Translations under genes and position numbers: made by a program
Assembly: GCA_018267095.1 (NCBI GenBank)
Contig: JAFDZC010000018.1
Span: 310,001 to 374,000 of the forward strand
Source: Bacteroidota bacterium
GTDB taxonomy: Bacteria; Bacteroidota; Bacteroidia; Flavobacteriales; Flavobacteriaceae
DNA: 64,000 bases
Direction of reading: 5' to 3'
In this document: piece after piece, positions 46,149-55,324 of the stretch
Layout: each line of letters starts with the position of its first letter
Position numbering within the stretch: the stretch's first letter is position 1
The notes under the pieces: generated by a model
Told to the model about the DNA's origin: nothing
Seen by the model: the letters and a program-made list of their open reading frames with translations, nothing else
The model's database searches: none

Positions 46149-46616
46149 ATGAAAAAATTATTCATTGCATTATTGCTTATAACGGGTTCTTTAGCTATTC
46201 AAGCTCAGGAACTTACTTGGGAAACTAATTTGAAAAAGGCTTCCGAAACATCAATAAAAACCAAAAAACCATTGTTGTTATTCTTTACCGGAAGCGACTG
46301 GTGCGGTTGGTGTATGAAACTTCAAAGTGAAGTACTTAAAACACCTGAATTTGCCAAATGGGCCCAAAAAAATGTAGTCTTAGTGGAGTTAGATTTTCCG
46401 CGAAGAACTCCACAATTGCCAGAGATTCAACAACAAAATAATGAGTTGCAACAAATTTTTGCTATTCGTGGGTATCCAACCGTTTGGTTTGCGATTCCTT
46501 CTAAAAAAGACGGAAAGATCAATTTAGACAAGTTAGGAAGTACCGGATATGTAGCCGGTGGACCTTCAAAATGGATTGAAACTGCCGATCAGATTTTGGC
46601 AACCCGAAAAAAGTAA
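46149..46616 (+). CDS. Periplasmic thioredoxin-like protein
   Basis: A 155-residue exported protein from the ATG at 46149: MKKLFIALLLITGSLAIQAQ is a signal peptide (an upstream in-frame TTG at 46116 would add 11 non-signal residues). The active-site disulfide C52-G-W-C55 sits in GSDWCGWCMKLQ, and the cis-Pro loop GYPTVWF follows. It is a DUF255/thioredoxin_7-like fold; periplasmic members reduce or isomerise disulfides. It is convergent with comEC, whose stop lies 1 nt away, and no terminator is visible between them. Confidence 0.87.
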   Translation: MKKLFIALLLITGSLAIQAQELTWETNLKKASETSIKTKKPLLLFFTGSDWCGWCMKLQSEVLKTPEFAKWAQKNVVLVELDFPRRTPQLPEIQQQNNELQQIFAIRGYPTVWFAIPSKKDGKINLDKLGSTGYVAGGPSKWIETADQILATRKK

Positions 46617-46617
46617 A

Positions 46618-48642
46618 TCAATCTGAAAGCATATAGAATCCCTTTTTACCGGTATAGTGAAAAGGGATTTTTTGTTGGCGGCAAGTTTCTTCCCAACGTT
46701 TAATACTTGACGGATAATTGTTACCATCAGCTACAACCCTTAAAGGCCGCCAACTCATAAGGATTCGTTCAAGGTTAACTTTGGGTCTGGCACAAAGTAA
46801 AAGGATATCAGGTTTTCCTTTTATGTGATAATTACACAAACTATCCAGAATTAAGATTTTACAGTTTTTATAGCGCGCTTGTTGTTCTAACTTTCGGTAT
46901 TCAATTTTTTGAATAAAACTTGAGGTTTGATAATTTTCAAGTGTGGATTTTGCAATTTCTCCACGGTGATAAACGAGAACTTTTGAACCATATCGGTCGA
47001 CAATCATCGTTGCTTTTTTCTGATGAAATACCAGCCATTCTCTTTTATTCTGGGCATTTTGACGACTTATACCATAGGCCAATTGAAAAATTATAATTGA
47101 AGCTAAAACCCATCTGATTCTCGAATATACAGGTTTTTTTAAAGCCCAAACAGCGCATAAAATGGCTAAATATGCAGCCCATAACATCCAAAAGTTAAAC
47201 GGTATATTGCGAAATACATATTCATCGGCCTGAGCAATGGTCTTGATAAATGCATTTAACGCCTGAATTAATGTGCTAATAAGTTCTAAACCTGCTTTGG
47301 GAACCCAGCCCAGAGCTGCCAAAATCATGATCGGAACGCATACGGCCATAATCAACCCAATTATGGGAATCACAACTAAATTTGCCAACAAAAACAAGCC
47401 TGGAAACTGGTGAAAATAATATAAACTCAGCGGTAAAGTGCCTATTTGGGCCGCTAACGAGACGGTTGTTATTTGCCAAAAATATCGAACAATTTTATTT
47501 TTAGAAGTGAACCATTGTTCAAATATAGGTTGTAGACATAAAATGAAAAACAGAGCGACATAACTCAATTGCAAACCTACATCAAACAAAAGCGTCGGAG
47601 CTATGAGCAAAATCAATAAAAGAGATACTAATAAGGTGTGAAATATATTAGTGCGCCGTTTTAAATGCAGGGCCACCGCAACAAACGAATACATCGTTAC
47701 TGATCGAACCACCGAGGCCGAAAGCCCAGCCAACAAGGCAAACCCCCAAAGCGAAAGCAAGATGACCACCAACTTGAGCCAACGTGTTTTTTGATTTTTG
47801 GGCAAAAACTTCAAAATAAATCCCAAAAACAAAACAATAAAACCAACGTGCAAACCCGAAACCGACAGAATGTGAACCACGCCGGCTGATTGATAATCAT
47901 GCATGATTTCTGGTGAAATTTCTTGTTGTTGTCCAACGGTCAGTGCTGCTAAAACTTGAGCGACTTGTGTGTCGATTCCGCTTTTTTGCAATTCATTCAT
48001 GGCCCGTTGTCGAATTTGATTGGCCCAATAAAAAAGATCAATTTCAGGTTGCGGAAGCAAAACGGTGTTCGTACCGCTGGCGAACATCTGCCCATAAATG
48101 TTTTTGAGTTGTAAGTATTCCCAGTAGTCAAAACTTCCCGGATTCATTTGCGGTTGTGCTGTATACAGCTGACCGATGATGCTTAGCCTGCTTCCAACGC
48201 TGATAGTTTTGTTGTCAAAATCTGTTTTCTTGCAAAGGACAATCAGTTTTCCAAAACAGCTTTTTTGATCAATGCATTTGACTTGTGCAACAAAGCGATA
48301 ATTCTTGGCGGTAGTTTTTAATTTTTCGCTCAGCACAACATCCACCTGATGTATCGGCCGAGGGCTGATCAAATGACTGAAATGGTTAGGATAGTTGTTT
48401 TCGCGATGCAGTGTATAGGTTGCGATGCCACAGCCAACAGAGGTAAAAAACACAGTTAACCCCAGAAAATACTGAAGCTTTGGCCGTTTTTTAACAACTA
48501 AATGTAAGCAGACAAACAACAGCAACAGCGCTCCCAAAAGGGCAAGGCTGTGCAACGGAAGGAATGGGCAAAATCGGGCGTATAAAATTCCTAATGTCAA
48601 CCCGATTGCCACCCGGGTTAACGGAAACTGTATGGCGTTCAT
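46618..48642 (-). CDS. comEC: ComEC/Rec2-family DNA uptake channel protein
   Basis: The 674-residue polytopic membrane protein has an N-terminal DUF4131/OB-like region (about 30-200) between the first helices and the ComEC competence core (about 210-500) with VHILSVSGLHVGFIVLFLG. The C-terminal part (about 500-674) resembles the end of a metallo-beta-lactamase fold but lacks the HxHxDH metal-binding cluster. ComEC translocates single-stranded DNA across the inner membrane. It is the last gene of surE-lpxB-nlpC-comEC. Confidence 0.88.
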   Translation of the reverse strand: MNAIQFPLTRVAIGLTLGILYARFCPFLPLHSLALLGALLLLFVCLHLVVKKRPKLQYFLGLTVFFTSVGCGIATYTLHRENNYPNHFSHLISPRPIHQVDVVLSEKLKTTAKNYRFVAQVKCIDQKSCFGKLIVLCKKTDFDNKTISVGSRLSIIGQLYTAQPQMNPGSFDYWEYLQLKNIYGQMFASGTNTVLLPQPEIDLFYWANQIRQRAMNELQKSGIDTQVAQVLAALTVGQQQEISPEIMHDYQSAGVVHILSVSGLHVGFIVLFLGFILKFLPKNQKTRWLKLVVILLSLWGFALLAGLSASVVRSVTMYSFVAVALHLKRRTNIFHTLLVSLLLILLIAPTLLFDVGLQLSYVALFFILCLQPIFEQWFTSKNKIVRYFWQITTVSLAAQIGTLPLSLYYFHQFPGLFLLANLVVIPIIGLIMAVCVPIMILAALGWVPKAGLELISTLIQALNAFIKTIAQADEYVFRNIPFNFWMLWAAYLAILCAVWALKKPVYSRIRWVLASIIIFQLAYGISRQNAQNKREWLVFHQKKATMIVDRYGSKVLVYHRGEIAKSTLENYQTSSFIQKIEYRKLEQQARYKNCKILILDSLCNYHIKGKPDILLLCARPKVNLERILMSWRPLRVVADGNNYPSSIKRWEETCRQQKIPFHYTGKKGFYMLSD

Positions 48643-48682
48643 GGCTCTAAAGTATTCAATTCAAGCCAATAAGCCAAAAAAA

Positions 48683-49330
48683 TTACTCTAAAATTCTGTT
48701 GGCTTGCGCAAAAGTTCTTCCGTAATAGGGTTCTTTGGTCGAAGATATCACGACGCCTTTTTGGGTAGATGAATGTATGAACTTGATTTCTTCATCGGTC
48801 ACTTCGGTCACCATGCCAACATGGTTAATGGTTCGTCGACCATTGGTTTTGAAGAAAATTAAATCGCCTTTTCGAATGTCGTCTTCATCGAGTACACGAC
48901 CAATTCGGGCCATTTCAACTGAGGAACGCGGCAAGGTGATGTCAAATTTCTTAAAAGTGCTGAACATAAGCCCTGAGCAATCAAATCCGTCAGAAGTGGT
49001 GCCTCCGCTGCGGTACCGTGCGCCGAGTTGCTCTGAAGCTGCATTGATGAGTTGTTGCACCAAATAACTCGAATCGTCCACGTTAATGACATAATCGTCG
49101 TCATTTTTGTCATTGATGCGACTGCCGCTGACTACTGCTTTTTTCGGCTCAGCTTTTGGCTCTGTTTTTTTGCTTGATGTTTTGGTCGAAGCGGTGGCTG
49201 TTTTTTTGTATTCGGGTGCGTGATAAATGCCGCGCTTCATGGCTTCAGACTTTGAAGTAATAATGGTTGAGGTTGGCTTACAACTGGCCAAAGTAATGAC
49301 CGCTAAAAGAAAAAGGATAATTCGTTTCAA
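48683..49330 (-). CDS. NlpC/P60 cell-wall hydrolase, lipoprotein, TTG start
   Basis: The 215-residue protein has a lipoprotein signal MKRIILFLLAVITLASC (Cys17), a polar Lys/Thr-rich linker (about 40-75), and an NlpC/P60 (C40) peptidase domain with catalytic Cys118 (DGFDCSGLMF), His170 (NHVGMV) and His186. It cleaves stem peptides of peptidoglycan. The start must be the TTG at 49330: an in-frame stop lies 12 nt upstream, and the next ATG falls after the lipidated Cys. It lies 25 nt after lpxB, in the same operon. Confidence 0.9.
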   Translation of the reverse strand: MKRIILFLLAVITLASCKPTSTIITSKSEAMKRGIYHAPEYKKTATASTKTSSKKTEPKAEPKKAVVSGSRINDKNDDDYVINVDDSSYLVQQLINAASEQLGARYRSGGTTSDGFDCSGLMFSTFKKFDITLPRSSVEMARIGRVLDEDDIRKGDLIFFKTNGRRTINHVGMVTEVTDEEIKFIHSSTQKGVVISSTKEPYYGRTFAQANRILE

Positions 49331-49355
49331 AGGATATTTTTATTTCAAATGAATA

Positions 49356-50480
49356 TTACAAACGCTCAGAATTTAAACTTCGTACAATGAGCTCAGCTGT
49401 TTTTTCACTCGCACCCGTCCCGCCGAGTTTGGCTTCAAGGGCATCGTAATCGTTTAAGAGTTTCTCACGATGCGTTGGTTCAAGAATTTTGCGCAGTTCG
49501 AGCTCAAGGTTTTTGGTGTTACAATCTCCTTGAATGAGTTCGGTAACCACAGGCGCATCCATGATTAGATTGACCAGTGAAATATATTTAAGCGTAATGA
49601 TGCGCTTGGCAATTTGATACGAAGCCCAACTGCCTTTATAACAAACCACTTCGGGCACTTTAAACAAAGCGGTTTCAAGGGTAGCGGTTCCCGAAGTAAC
49701 CAAAGCGGCCGAAGCATGACTGAGTAAATCATAGGTTTGATTGGCCACAAAATGTACGTTTTTATTCTGCAAAAAACTTTGATAAAACTCTTTGGGCTGA
49801 CTCGGTGCTCCGGCAATCACAAACTGATACTCTTTGAACGCATCAGCAACACTAAGCATCACGCCGAGCATTTTGGTGATTTCTTGCTTTCTGCTTCCGG
49901 GCAAAACCGCAATAATGGGTTTATCTTCGAGTTGATTTTGTGTTATAAAAGTTCTTTGGTCAATTCCGTTTCGGTGGTGGATGGCATCAATGAGCGGATG
50001 CCCTACAAAATGAACCGGGAAATGATGTTTTTGTTCGAAAAAATCTTTTTCAAAAGGCAAAATCACATACAATTGGTCAAAGTCGCGTTTGATGGCTTTG
50101 ATGCGGTTTTCTTTCCAAGCCCAGATTTGTGGTGAAATATAATAATGTGTTGGAATTCCTTTGGTCTTGGCCCACTGAGCAATACGCATATTAAAACCCG
50201 GATAATCGATAAAAATGAGCGCGTCTGGAGCAAAAGCTTCAATGTCTTTTTTGCAGAATTTTATGTTATTGAGTATCGTTTTCAAATTAAAAACCACTTC
50301 AATAAAGCCCATGAACGCCAAATCGCGGTAATGCTTCACGAGTGTTCCACCGGCTTGCTGCATCAAATCGCCGCCCCAAAACCGAATCTCGGCCTGCGGA
50401 TCTTTGCGATATAAGGCTTTCATGAGATTGGAACCGTGTAAATCGCCTGAGGCTTCGCCAGCAATGATGTAGTATTTCAT
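49356..50480 (-). CDS. lpxB: Lipid-A-disaccharide synthase LpxB
   Basis: From the ATG at 50480 the protein is 374 residues: MKYYIIAGEASGDLHGSNLM, the conserved LpxB N-terminus. Other signatures are GGDLMQQAG, PGFNMRIAQWAKTKGIPTHY, YISPQIWAWKENRIK and VTSGTATLETALF. It joins UDP-diacylglucosamine to lipid X, a core step of lipid A synthesis at the inner membrane. An upstream TTG (50507) would add nine residues and overlap the preceding gene, so ATG is preferred. Confidence 0.95.
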   Translation of the reverse strand: MKYYIIAGEASGDLHGSNLMKALYRKDPQAEIRFWGGDLMQQAGGTLVKHYRDLAFMGFIEVVFNLKTILNNIKFCKKDIEAFAPDALIFIDYPGFNMRIAQWAKTKGIPTHYYISPQIWAWKENRIKAIKRDFDQLYVILPFEKDFFEQKHHFPVHFVGHPLIDAIHHRNGIDQRTFITQNQLEDKPIIAVLPGSRKQEITKMLGVMLSVADAFKEYQFVIAGAPSQPKEFYQSFLQNKNVHFVANQTYDLLSHASAALVTSGTATLETALFKVPEVVCYKGSWASYQIAKRIITLKYISLVNLIMDAPVVTELIQGDCNTKNLELELRKILEPTHREKLLNDYDALEAKLGGTGASEKTAELIVRSLNSERL

Positions 50481-50487
50481 GATGCGT

Positions 50488-50760
50488 TTATAAAAATAAA
50501 GTGACAATGGTAATGATAATCAGCCCTAGAATCACGCCTTGTGATATTTCTTCGCGGTCTTTTTTGATTAAAAAATAAAACAAAAGAATGTTCAAAATAG
50601 CGCCTAAAGTAAGAATCTTCCCCAGCATGCCTTGCTCTTTGTACAAGTGCATTCCGGTTAAATATCCCATATCGGTAAATAGATTTATAAACAAGAAAGT
50701 TCCCAAAAAAGTAGTGAGAAGTGCCAGAAAAACCCCAATCATTAAATCCTTATTTTTCAT
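50488..50760 (-). CDS. Small three-helix membrane protein (90 residues)
   Basis: MKNKDLMIGVFLALLTTFLG... has three hydrophobic helices (about 7-29, 45-66, 72-90). It overlaps the surE stop by 11 nt and ends 7 nt before lpxB, so it is surely translated within the operon. No named domain recognised. Position between SurE and LpxB suggests an envelope function, but this is inference. Confidence 0.78.
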   Translation of the reverse strand: MKNKDLMIGVFLALLTTFLGTFLFINLFTDMGYLTGMHLYKEQGMLGKILTLGAILNILLFYFLIKKDREEISQGVILGLIIITIVTLFL

Positions 50761-51538
50761 CTTTTGTCTGGTTTAAATTCCATGTGTTGAGCTGTGCCAA
50801 CGCATGATGCGCCGTGAGGTCAAACTGAACGGGAACCACTGAAACAAAATTATTCTCTAAAGCCCAAATATCGGTGTCTTGACCACTGTCCTGGTTCACA
50901 AATTCGCCCGTCAACCAATAATAATCTTTACCCATGGGCGAGGTTCTTTTGTCAAACTTTTCAATCCATTGTGCCTGTGCCTGGCGACAAATCTTAACGC
51001 CTTTGATTTCAGATTCAGGAGCTTTCGGGAAATTCACATTGAGCACCACACCGTTGGGTAAGCCATTCTTTAGAGTGTGCGCAACTATATTTTTCACATA
51101 GTTTTTGATCGGTTCAAAATCGGCATTCCAGCTAAAATCATCCAACGAAAAACCAATGGCAGGAATACCTTCAATACCCGCTTCAACAGCGGCACTCATG
51201 GTTCCGGAATAGATCACATTGATCGAAGCATTTGAGCCGTGATTGATGCCCGAAACACACAAATCTGGTTTGCGATGGAGCAATTCATTGACTGCCAATT
51301 TAACACAATCAACTGGGGTTCCGGAACAACTATATTCTAAAATCTCAGCGTTGGGTTCAGAATGACGGTTCAAATAAAGCGTATTGTTGACTGTAATGGC
51401 GTGTCCCATGGCGCTTTGCGGTTTGTCCGGAGCCACGACAACTACTTCGCCCAAAGCACTGACCACTTCAATCAAAGCGCGAATGCCCGGAGCGGTAATT
51501 CCATCGTCATTGGTCACCAAAATCAAAGGTTTTTTCAT
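50750..51538 (-). CDS. surE: 5'/3'-nucleotidase SurE
   Basis: The 262-residue metal-dependent phosphatase acts on nucleoside monophosphates and is linked to stationary-phase survival. The N-terminal signature PLILVTNDDGITAPGIRAL (metal-binding Asp11, Asp12), GTPVDCVKLA and SGINHGSNASINVIYSGT (Ser/Asn metal ligands) are all present. First gene of the minus-strand operon through comEC. A repeat element lies immediately upstream (51565-51642). Confidence 0.95.
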   Translation of the reverse strand: MKKPLILVTNDDGITAPGIRALIEVVSALGEVVVVAPDKPQSAMGHAITVNNTLYLNRHSEPNAEILEYSCSGTPVDCVKLAVNELLHRKPDLCVSGINHGSNASINVIYSGTMSAAVEAGIEGIPAIGFSLDDFSWNADFEPIKNYVKNIVAHTLKNGLPNGVVLNVNFPKAPESEIKGVKICRQAQAQWIEKFDKRTSPMGKDYYWLTGEFVNQDSGQDTDIWALENNFVSVVPVQFDLTAHHALAQLNTWNLNQTKDEK

Positions 51539-51564
51539 GAATTTTAGTTGATTTTATTTTTAGA

Positions 51565-51642
51565 AGCTCATCCTGCTGTCCGCTGTAGCTTGGGTCGGTT
51601 AAAGAAACCGCCCAAAGGCTGCCGCTTCCATCAGGGCTAGGC
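51565..51642 (+). repeat. Dispersed intergenic repeat, copy B
   Basis: The element runs from AGCTCATCCTGCTG to CATCAGGGCTAGG. It contains an internal hairpin: TTGGG-T-CGGTT (51590-51600) pairs with AACCG-CCCAA (51606-51615). It shares its outer arms with copy C (62710-62785) and its inner arm (AAAGG-TGCCGCTTC) with copy A. It sits between the divergent surE and tail-protease genes, so it is not simply a terminator. Confidence 0.7.
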
Positions 51643-51797
51643 CAAACAACATACATCAGGCCAGCTGCTCAACCAAATAATCCCGCAAAAATAATCATTT
51701 TTAACAGGAAGTTGCTACATTAGCATCTTTAACAAAAAATTAGCCAGCCAAATCAAGCAGCGCTTGGGTTTTTGCTTAATTTAGACCAAAAAATTTA

Positions 51798-54020
51798 ATG
51801 AACCGCTTAATTGAATTTATGAAAAGAAATTTCAAAGTATTACTAGCCGTCTTGTTTTTATCGGTAGGGTTATTTGCCTTTACAGGAGTCTTTAAATCTC
51901 CGGGCGATCCTGAAAAAGACAAAATGTTGCTCGAATTGCTCACTTTTGTCATTGAGCGAGGGCATTACGAGCCAGCCGCTATGGACGACAATTTCTCAAA
52001 AGGAATCTACAAAGATTATATCGAAGCACTTGATCCGTCAAAACGCTTTTTCATTCAATCAGACATCGATGAGTTCGCCAAATATGAAACACAGTTAGAT
52101 GATCAAATCAAAAACAAAGACCTTACTTTTTTTGATTTGACTTATGACCGACTCATGAAGCGCATCGCTGAGAGCAAAGGTTTTTACAAAGATATTTTGG
52201 CCAAACCTTTTGACTACAACGTAAAAGAAGAATTCAATACAAATTACGAAAAACTTCCGTACGCCAAAAACACTGATGAACTCAAAGAAAAATGGCGCAA
52301 ACAAATCAAGCTTTCTACTTTGTCATCACTGACAGACAAGCTCAAAATGCAAGAAGATATAAAGAACGGCGTCAAATCAGACGATAAATCAAAAAACAAA
52401 ACCACTGATAAGAAAGTTGAAGAAAAGCCAGAAGCGCCTAAAACCTTCGAACAACTTGAAAAAGAAACCCGCGAAAGTTCGCTTAAATCACTCAACGAAT
52501 ACTTTGATTTTATCAATGATTTAGACCGAAACGATTGGTTTTCAGTCTATGTAAATGCCATTGCTACGCGCTTTGATCCGCACACCAATTACTTTCCACC
52601 GGACGAAAAAGAGCGTTTCGATGTGAGCATGAGCGGCAAACTCGAAGGAATTGGTGCGCGTTTGCAAAAGAAAAACGATTACACCGAAATTTCAGAACTC
52701 ATATCCGGAGGTCCGGCTTGGCGCGGAAAAGAACTTGAAGCGGGCGATATCATTCTCAAAGTAGCGCAAGGCAATCAAGAACCGGTTGAAGTGGTTGGAA
52801 TGCATCTGGATGATGTGGTTAAAAAAATCAAAGGGCCGAAAGGAACGGAAGTTCGTTTGACCGTGAAAAAAGTCGACGGAACCATCAAGATTATTTCCAT
52901 CATCCGCGACATTGTTGAAATCGAAGAAACCTACGCTAAATCTAGCGTAGTTGAGAAAAATGGCGTTAAATACGGGATTATTTATTTGCCTAAATTCTAC
53001 ATCGATTTTGAGAACAACGATAGTCGTGATGCGGGTAAAGATGTTGCTCAAGAAGTTGAACGTCTCAAAAATGAAGGCGTAAAAGGCATTATCATGGATT
53101 TGCGCGACAATGGCGGAGGTTCACTCAAAACCGTAGTGGATATTGCCGGTTTGTTTATTGAAGAAGGTCCGGTAGTACAAATTAAATCAGCCGGTCGCAA
53201 AAAAGAAGTTTTGTATGATCGCGACAAACGCATTCAGTGGGACGGCCCGCTCGTGGTGATGCAAAATAGCTTCTCGGCTTCGGCTTCTGAGATTTTTGCT
53301 GCAGCCATGCAAGATTACCGTCGTGGAATTATCATCGGAAGCAAGCAATCATACGGTAAAGGAACTGTTCAAAACGTGATTGACCTCAATCAGTTTGTAC
53401 GCGGTAGCAATGTAGGTGATTTGGGCGCACTCAAAACCACGACACAAAAATTCTACAGAATTACCGGCGGTTCTACCCAGTTAGAAGGTGTGAGCAGCGA
53501 TGTGGCAATTCCGGATCGATATGCTTATTTAAAAATGGGTGAGCGTGATATTGACAACGCGATGCCGTGGGATAAAATTGATCCGTCTGAGTTTAAATTC
53601 TGGGATAAGCAATCGAATTTCGATGCTGCCATTGACAACAGCAAAAAACGCATTGCCGATAACCCTAAATTCAAACTGATTGACGAAAATGCCAAGTGGA
53701 TTGATGAGCGCAACAAAGAAAATGTGTACAACTTAAACATCGATCAATTCAAAGCCGAGCAAAAAGCTATTGAAGAAAAAGCTAAAAAGTTTAAATCAAT
53801 TGCCGATTACAAAAATAGCTTAGAGTTTAAATCATTGCCATATGAGCAAGAAGCTATGAAAACCGATTCTTCGCTCAAAGAAAAGCGCGACAGATGGCAC
53901 GAAAGCTTATCAAAAGATATCTATGTCGAAGAAGCACTCAATGTCCTCGATGATTTGCAACCTAAAAACGCTGATAAAAAAGTGGTGACCAAAATCAAAA
54001 AGGAACCCATTAAATCTTAA
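51798..54020 (+). CDS. C-terminal processing (tail-specific) protease, family S41
   Basis: The 740-residue protease has an N-terminal helix or signal (about 10-29), an N-terminal helical domain, a PDZ domain (about 265-350, MSGKLEGIGARLQKK... to ...VRLTVKK), and an S41 protease core with DLRDNGGGSLKTVVDIAG and the catalytic Ser region NSFSASASEIFAAAMQDYRR, then GSKQSYGKGTVQ with the Lys. A long helical Lys/Glu-rich C-terminal tail resembles Prc (Tsp). It degrades proteins with non-polar C-termini in the periplasm. The possible promoter lies in the 51716-51723 area (TACATTAG, weak). Confidence 0.92.
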   Translation: MNRLIEFMKRNFKVLLAVLFLSVGLFAFTGVFKSPGDPEKDKMLLELLTFVIERGHYEPAAMDDNFSKGIYKDYIEALDPSKRFFIQSDIDEFAKYETQLDDQIKNKDLTFFDLTYDRLMKRIAESKGFYKDILAKPFDYNVKEEFNTNYEKLPYAKNTDELKEKWRKQIKLSTLSSLTDKLKMQEDIKNGVKSDDKSKNKTTDKKVEEKPEAPKTFEQLEKETRESSLKSLNEYFDFINDLDRNDWFSVYVNAIATRFDPHTNYFPPDEKERFDVSMSGKLEGIGARLQKKNDYTEISELISGGPAWRGKELEAGDIILKVAQGNQEPVEVVGMHLDDVVKKIKGPKGTEVRLTVKKVDGTIKIISIIRDIVEIEETYAKSSVVEKNGVKYGIIYLPKFYIDFENNDSRDAGKDVAQEVERLKNEGVKGIIMDLRDNGGGSLKTVVDIAGLFIEEGPVVQIKSAGRKKEVLYDRDKRIQWDGPLVVMQNSFSASASEIFAAAMQDYRRGIIIGSKQSYGKGTVQNVIDLNQFVRGSNVGDLGALKTTTQKFYRITGGSTQLEGVSSDVAIPDRYAYLKMGERDIDNAMPWDKIDPSEFKFWDKQSNFDAAIDNSKKRIADNPKFKLIDENAKWIDERNKENVYNLNIDQFKAEQKAIEEKAKKFKSIADYKNSLEFKSLPYEQEAMKTDSSLKEKRDRWHESLSKDIYVEEALNVLDDLQPKNADKKVVTKIKKEPIKS

Positions 54021-54022
54021 AT

Positions 54023-54050
54023 AAAAAGCCTCTCGATTGAGAGGCTTTTT
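54023..54050. terminator. Bidirectional terminator between tail protease and rodA
   Basis: A 12-bp perfect stem, AAAAAGCCTCTC (54023-54034) with GAGAGGCTTTTT (54039-54050), has a GATT loop. It closes the prc-like gene and the mre/rod operon from opposite sides. Confidence 0.92.
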
Positions 54051-54062
54051 TAATTTTATGAG

Positions 54063-55319
54063 TTACCATTCATTGACTTTGTTGGCATCCATCTTTAAAA
54101 AGATAAACAACAAAATGGTAAAGCCCCAAAGCCCCGAACCTCCGTAAGAAAAAAACGGCAACGGAACGCCAATGGTCGGAAATATTCCGGCAACCATGGC
54201 AATATTAACAAAGAAGTGAATAAACAAAATACAGGCAACACAATAGCCGTATACGCGACTGAATTTGGTCTTTTGCCGTTCGGCTAAATATATGATTCTA
54301 AAGATGAGTCCGACAAAAAGCCCAATTACAACCAATGAACCCAAAAAGCCCCATTCTTCGCCCACCGTGGTGAAAATATAATCGGTGTGTTGCTCCGGTA
54401 CAAAACCGCCTTTGGTCTGTGTACCTTCGAGGAAGCCTTTGCCAAACCATCCGCCCGAACCAATGGCAATTTCTGACTGGTTGGTGTTGTAGCCGATGCC
54501 TTTCATGTCGACTTCTTTGCCGAGTAAAATATTAAAACGGTCGCGATGGTGTTGTTTAAAAACGGATTCAAAAACATAGTCTACCGAAAATACAAAGCCT
54601 GTAATCATGACCAAAACCACTGCACTGGCAATGATGTTTCGATCGACAATTCTACTTCTAAAATAAAATAGCACAATAACGGCTGCGGCAATCAGTACAA
54701 CGGCCCAAGGTTTAAAAAGCAGTGCCATTACAAACAAAATGATGGCAATAAAACCGGTCCACAAATACCACGGTGGAAGCCCTTCGCGGTATAAAACAAA
54801 GAACAGCGACATGAAAATAAGTGCGCTTCCCGGGTCGTGTACCGCAATCAAAATCACCGGCACAAAAATGATGGCCAATGCTTGAATTTGTCGGTTGGTG
54901 TCTTTGAGATTCACCTGAACATCACTCAGGTACTTGGCCAATGCTAACGAAGTTGCGGCTTTTACAAACTCGGAAGGCTGCAAACCAAATGATCCAAATG
55001 AATACCAGTTGGCTTGCCCTTTGACGGTTTTACCAAAGACAAACAATCCGGCGAGCGAAAGCAAACCGATGACATAAATGACTCCGGCAAACTTTTCATA
55101 AAATTTCCCTTCAACCGATAAAACTATAAATATCAGCGGAATGGCCAGCGCAATACTAAACAACTGTTTTCCGTAAAACTGTGAAAGGTCTAAAATGTAA
55201 TTGTCATCCGAGAGCGATAATGACGATGAATAGATGTTCAGCCAGCCCAAAATGACCAGAACAATATAGATGAATACGCTCATCCAATCGAGGTTGTTGG
55301 TTACACTTTGATTCTTCAT
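54063..55319 (-). CDS. rodA: Rod-shape peptidoglycan polymerase RodA
   Basis: The 418-residue SEDS-family glycosyltransferase has about ten membrane helices. It has GKTVKGQANWYSFGSFGLQP early, EQHTDYIFTTVGEEWGFLGS in the middle, and VPLPFFSYGGSG near the C-terminus, all hallmarks of RodA/FtsW. It polymerises lipid II with PBP2 during elongation. It lies 5 nt after mrdA at the end of mreB-mreC-mreD-mrdA-rodA. Confidence 0.95.
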   Translation of the reverse strand: MKNQSVTNNLDWMSVFIYIVLVILGWLNIYSSSLSLSDDNYILDLSQFYGKQLFSIALAIPLIFIVLSVEGKFYEKFAGVIYVIGLLSLAGLFVFGKTVKGQANWYSFGSFGLQPSEFVKAATSLALAKYLSDVQVNLKDTNRQIQALAIIFVPVILIAVHDPGSALIFMSLFFVLYREGLPPWYLWTGFIAIILFVMALLFKPWAVVLIAAAVIVLFYFRSRIVDRNIIASAVVLVMITGFVFSVDYVFESVFKQHHRDRFNILLGKEVDMKGIGYNTNQSEIAIGSGGWFGKGFLEGTQTKGGFVPEQHTDYIFTTVGEEWGFLGSLVVIGLFVGLIFRIIYLAERQKTKFSRVYGYCVACILFIHFFVNIAMVAGIFPTIGVPLPFFSYGGSGLWGFTILLFIFLKMDANKVNEW

Positions 55320-55324
55320 CGCAG

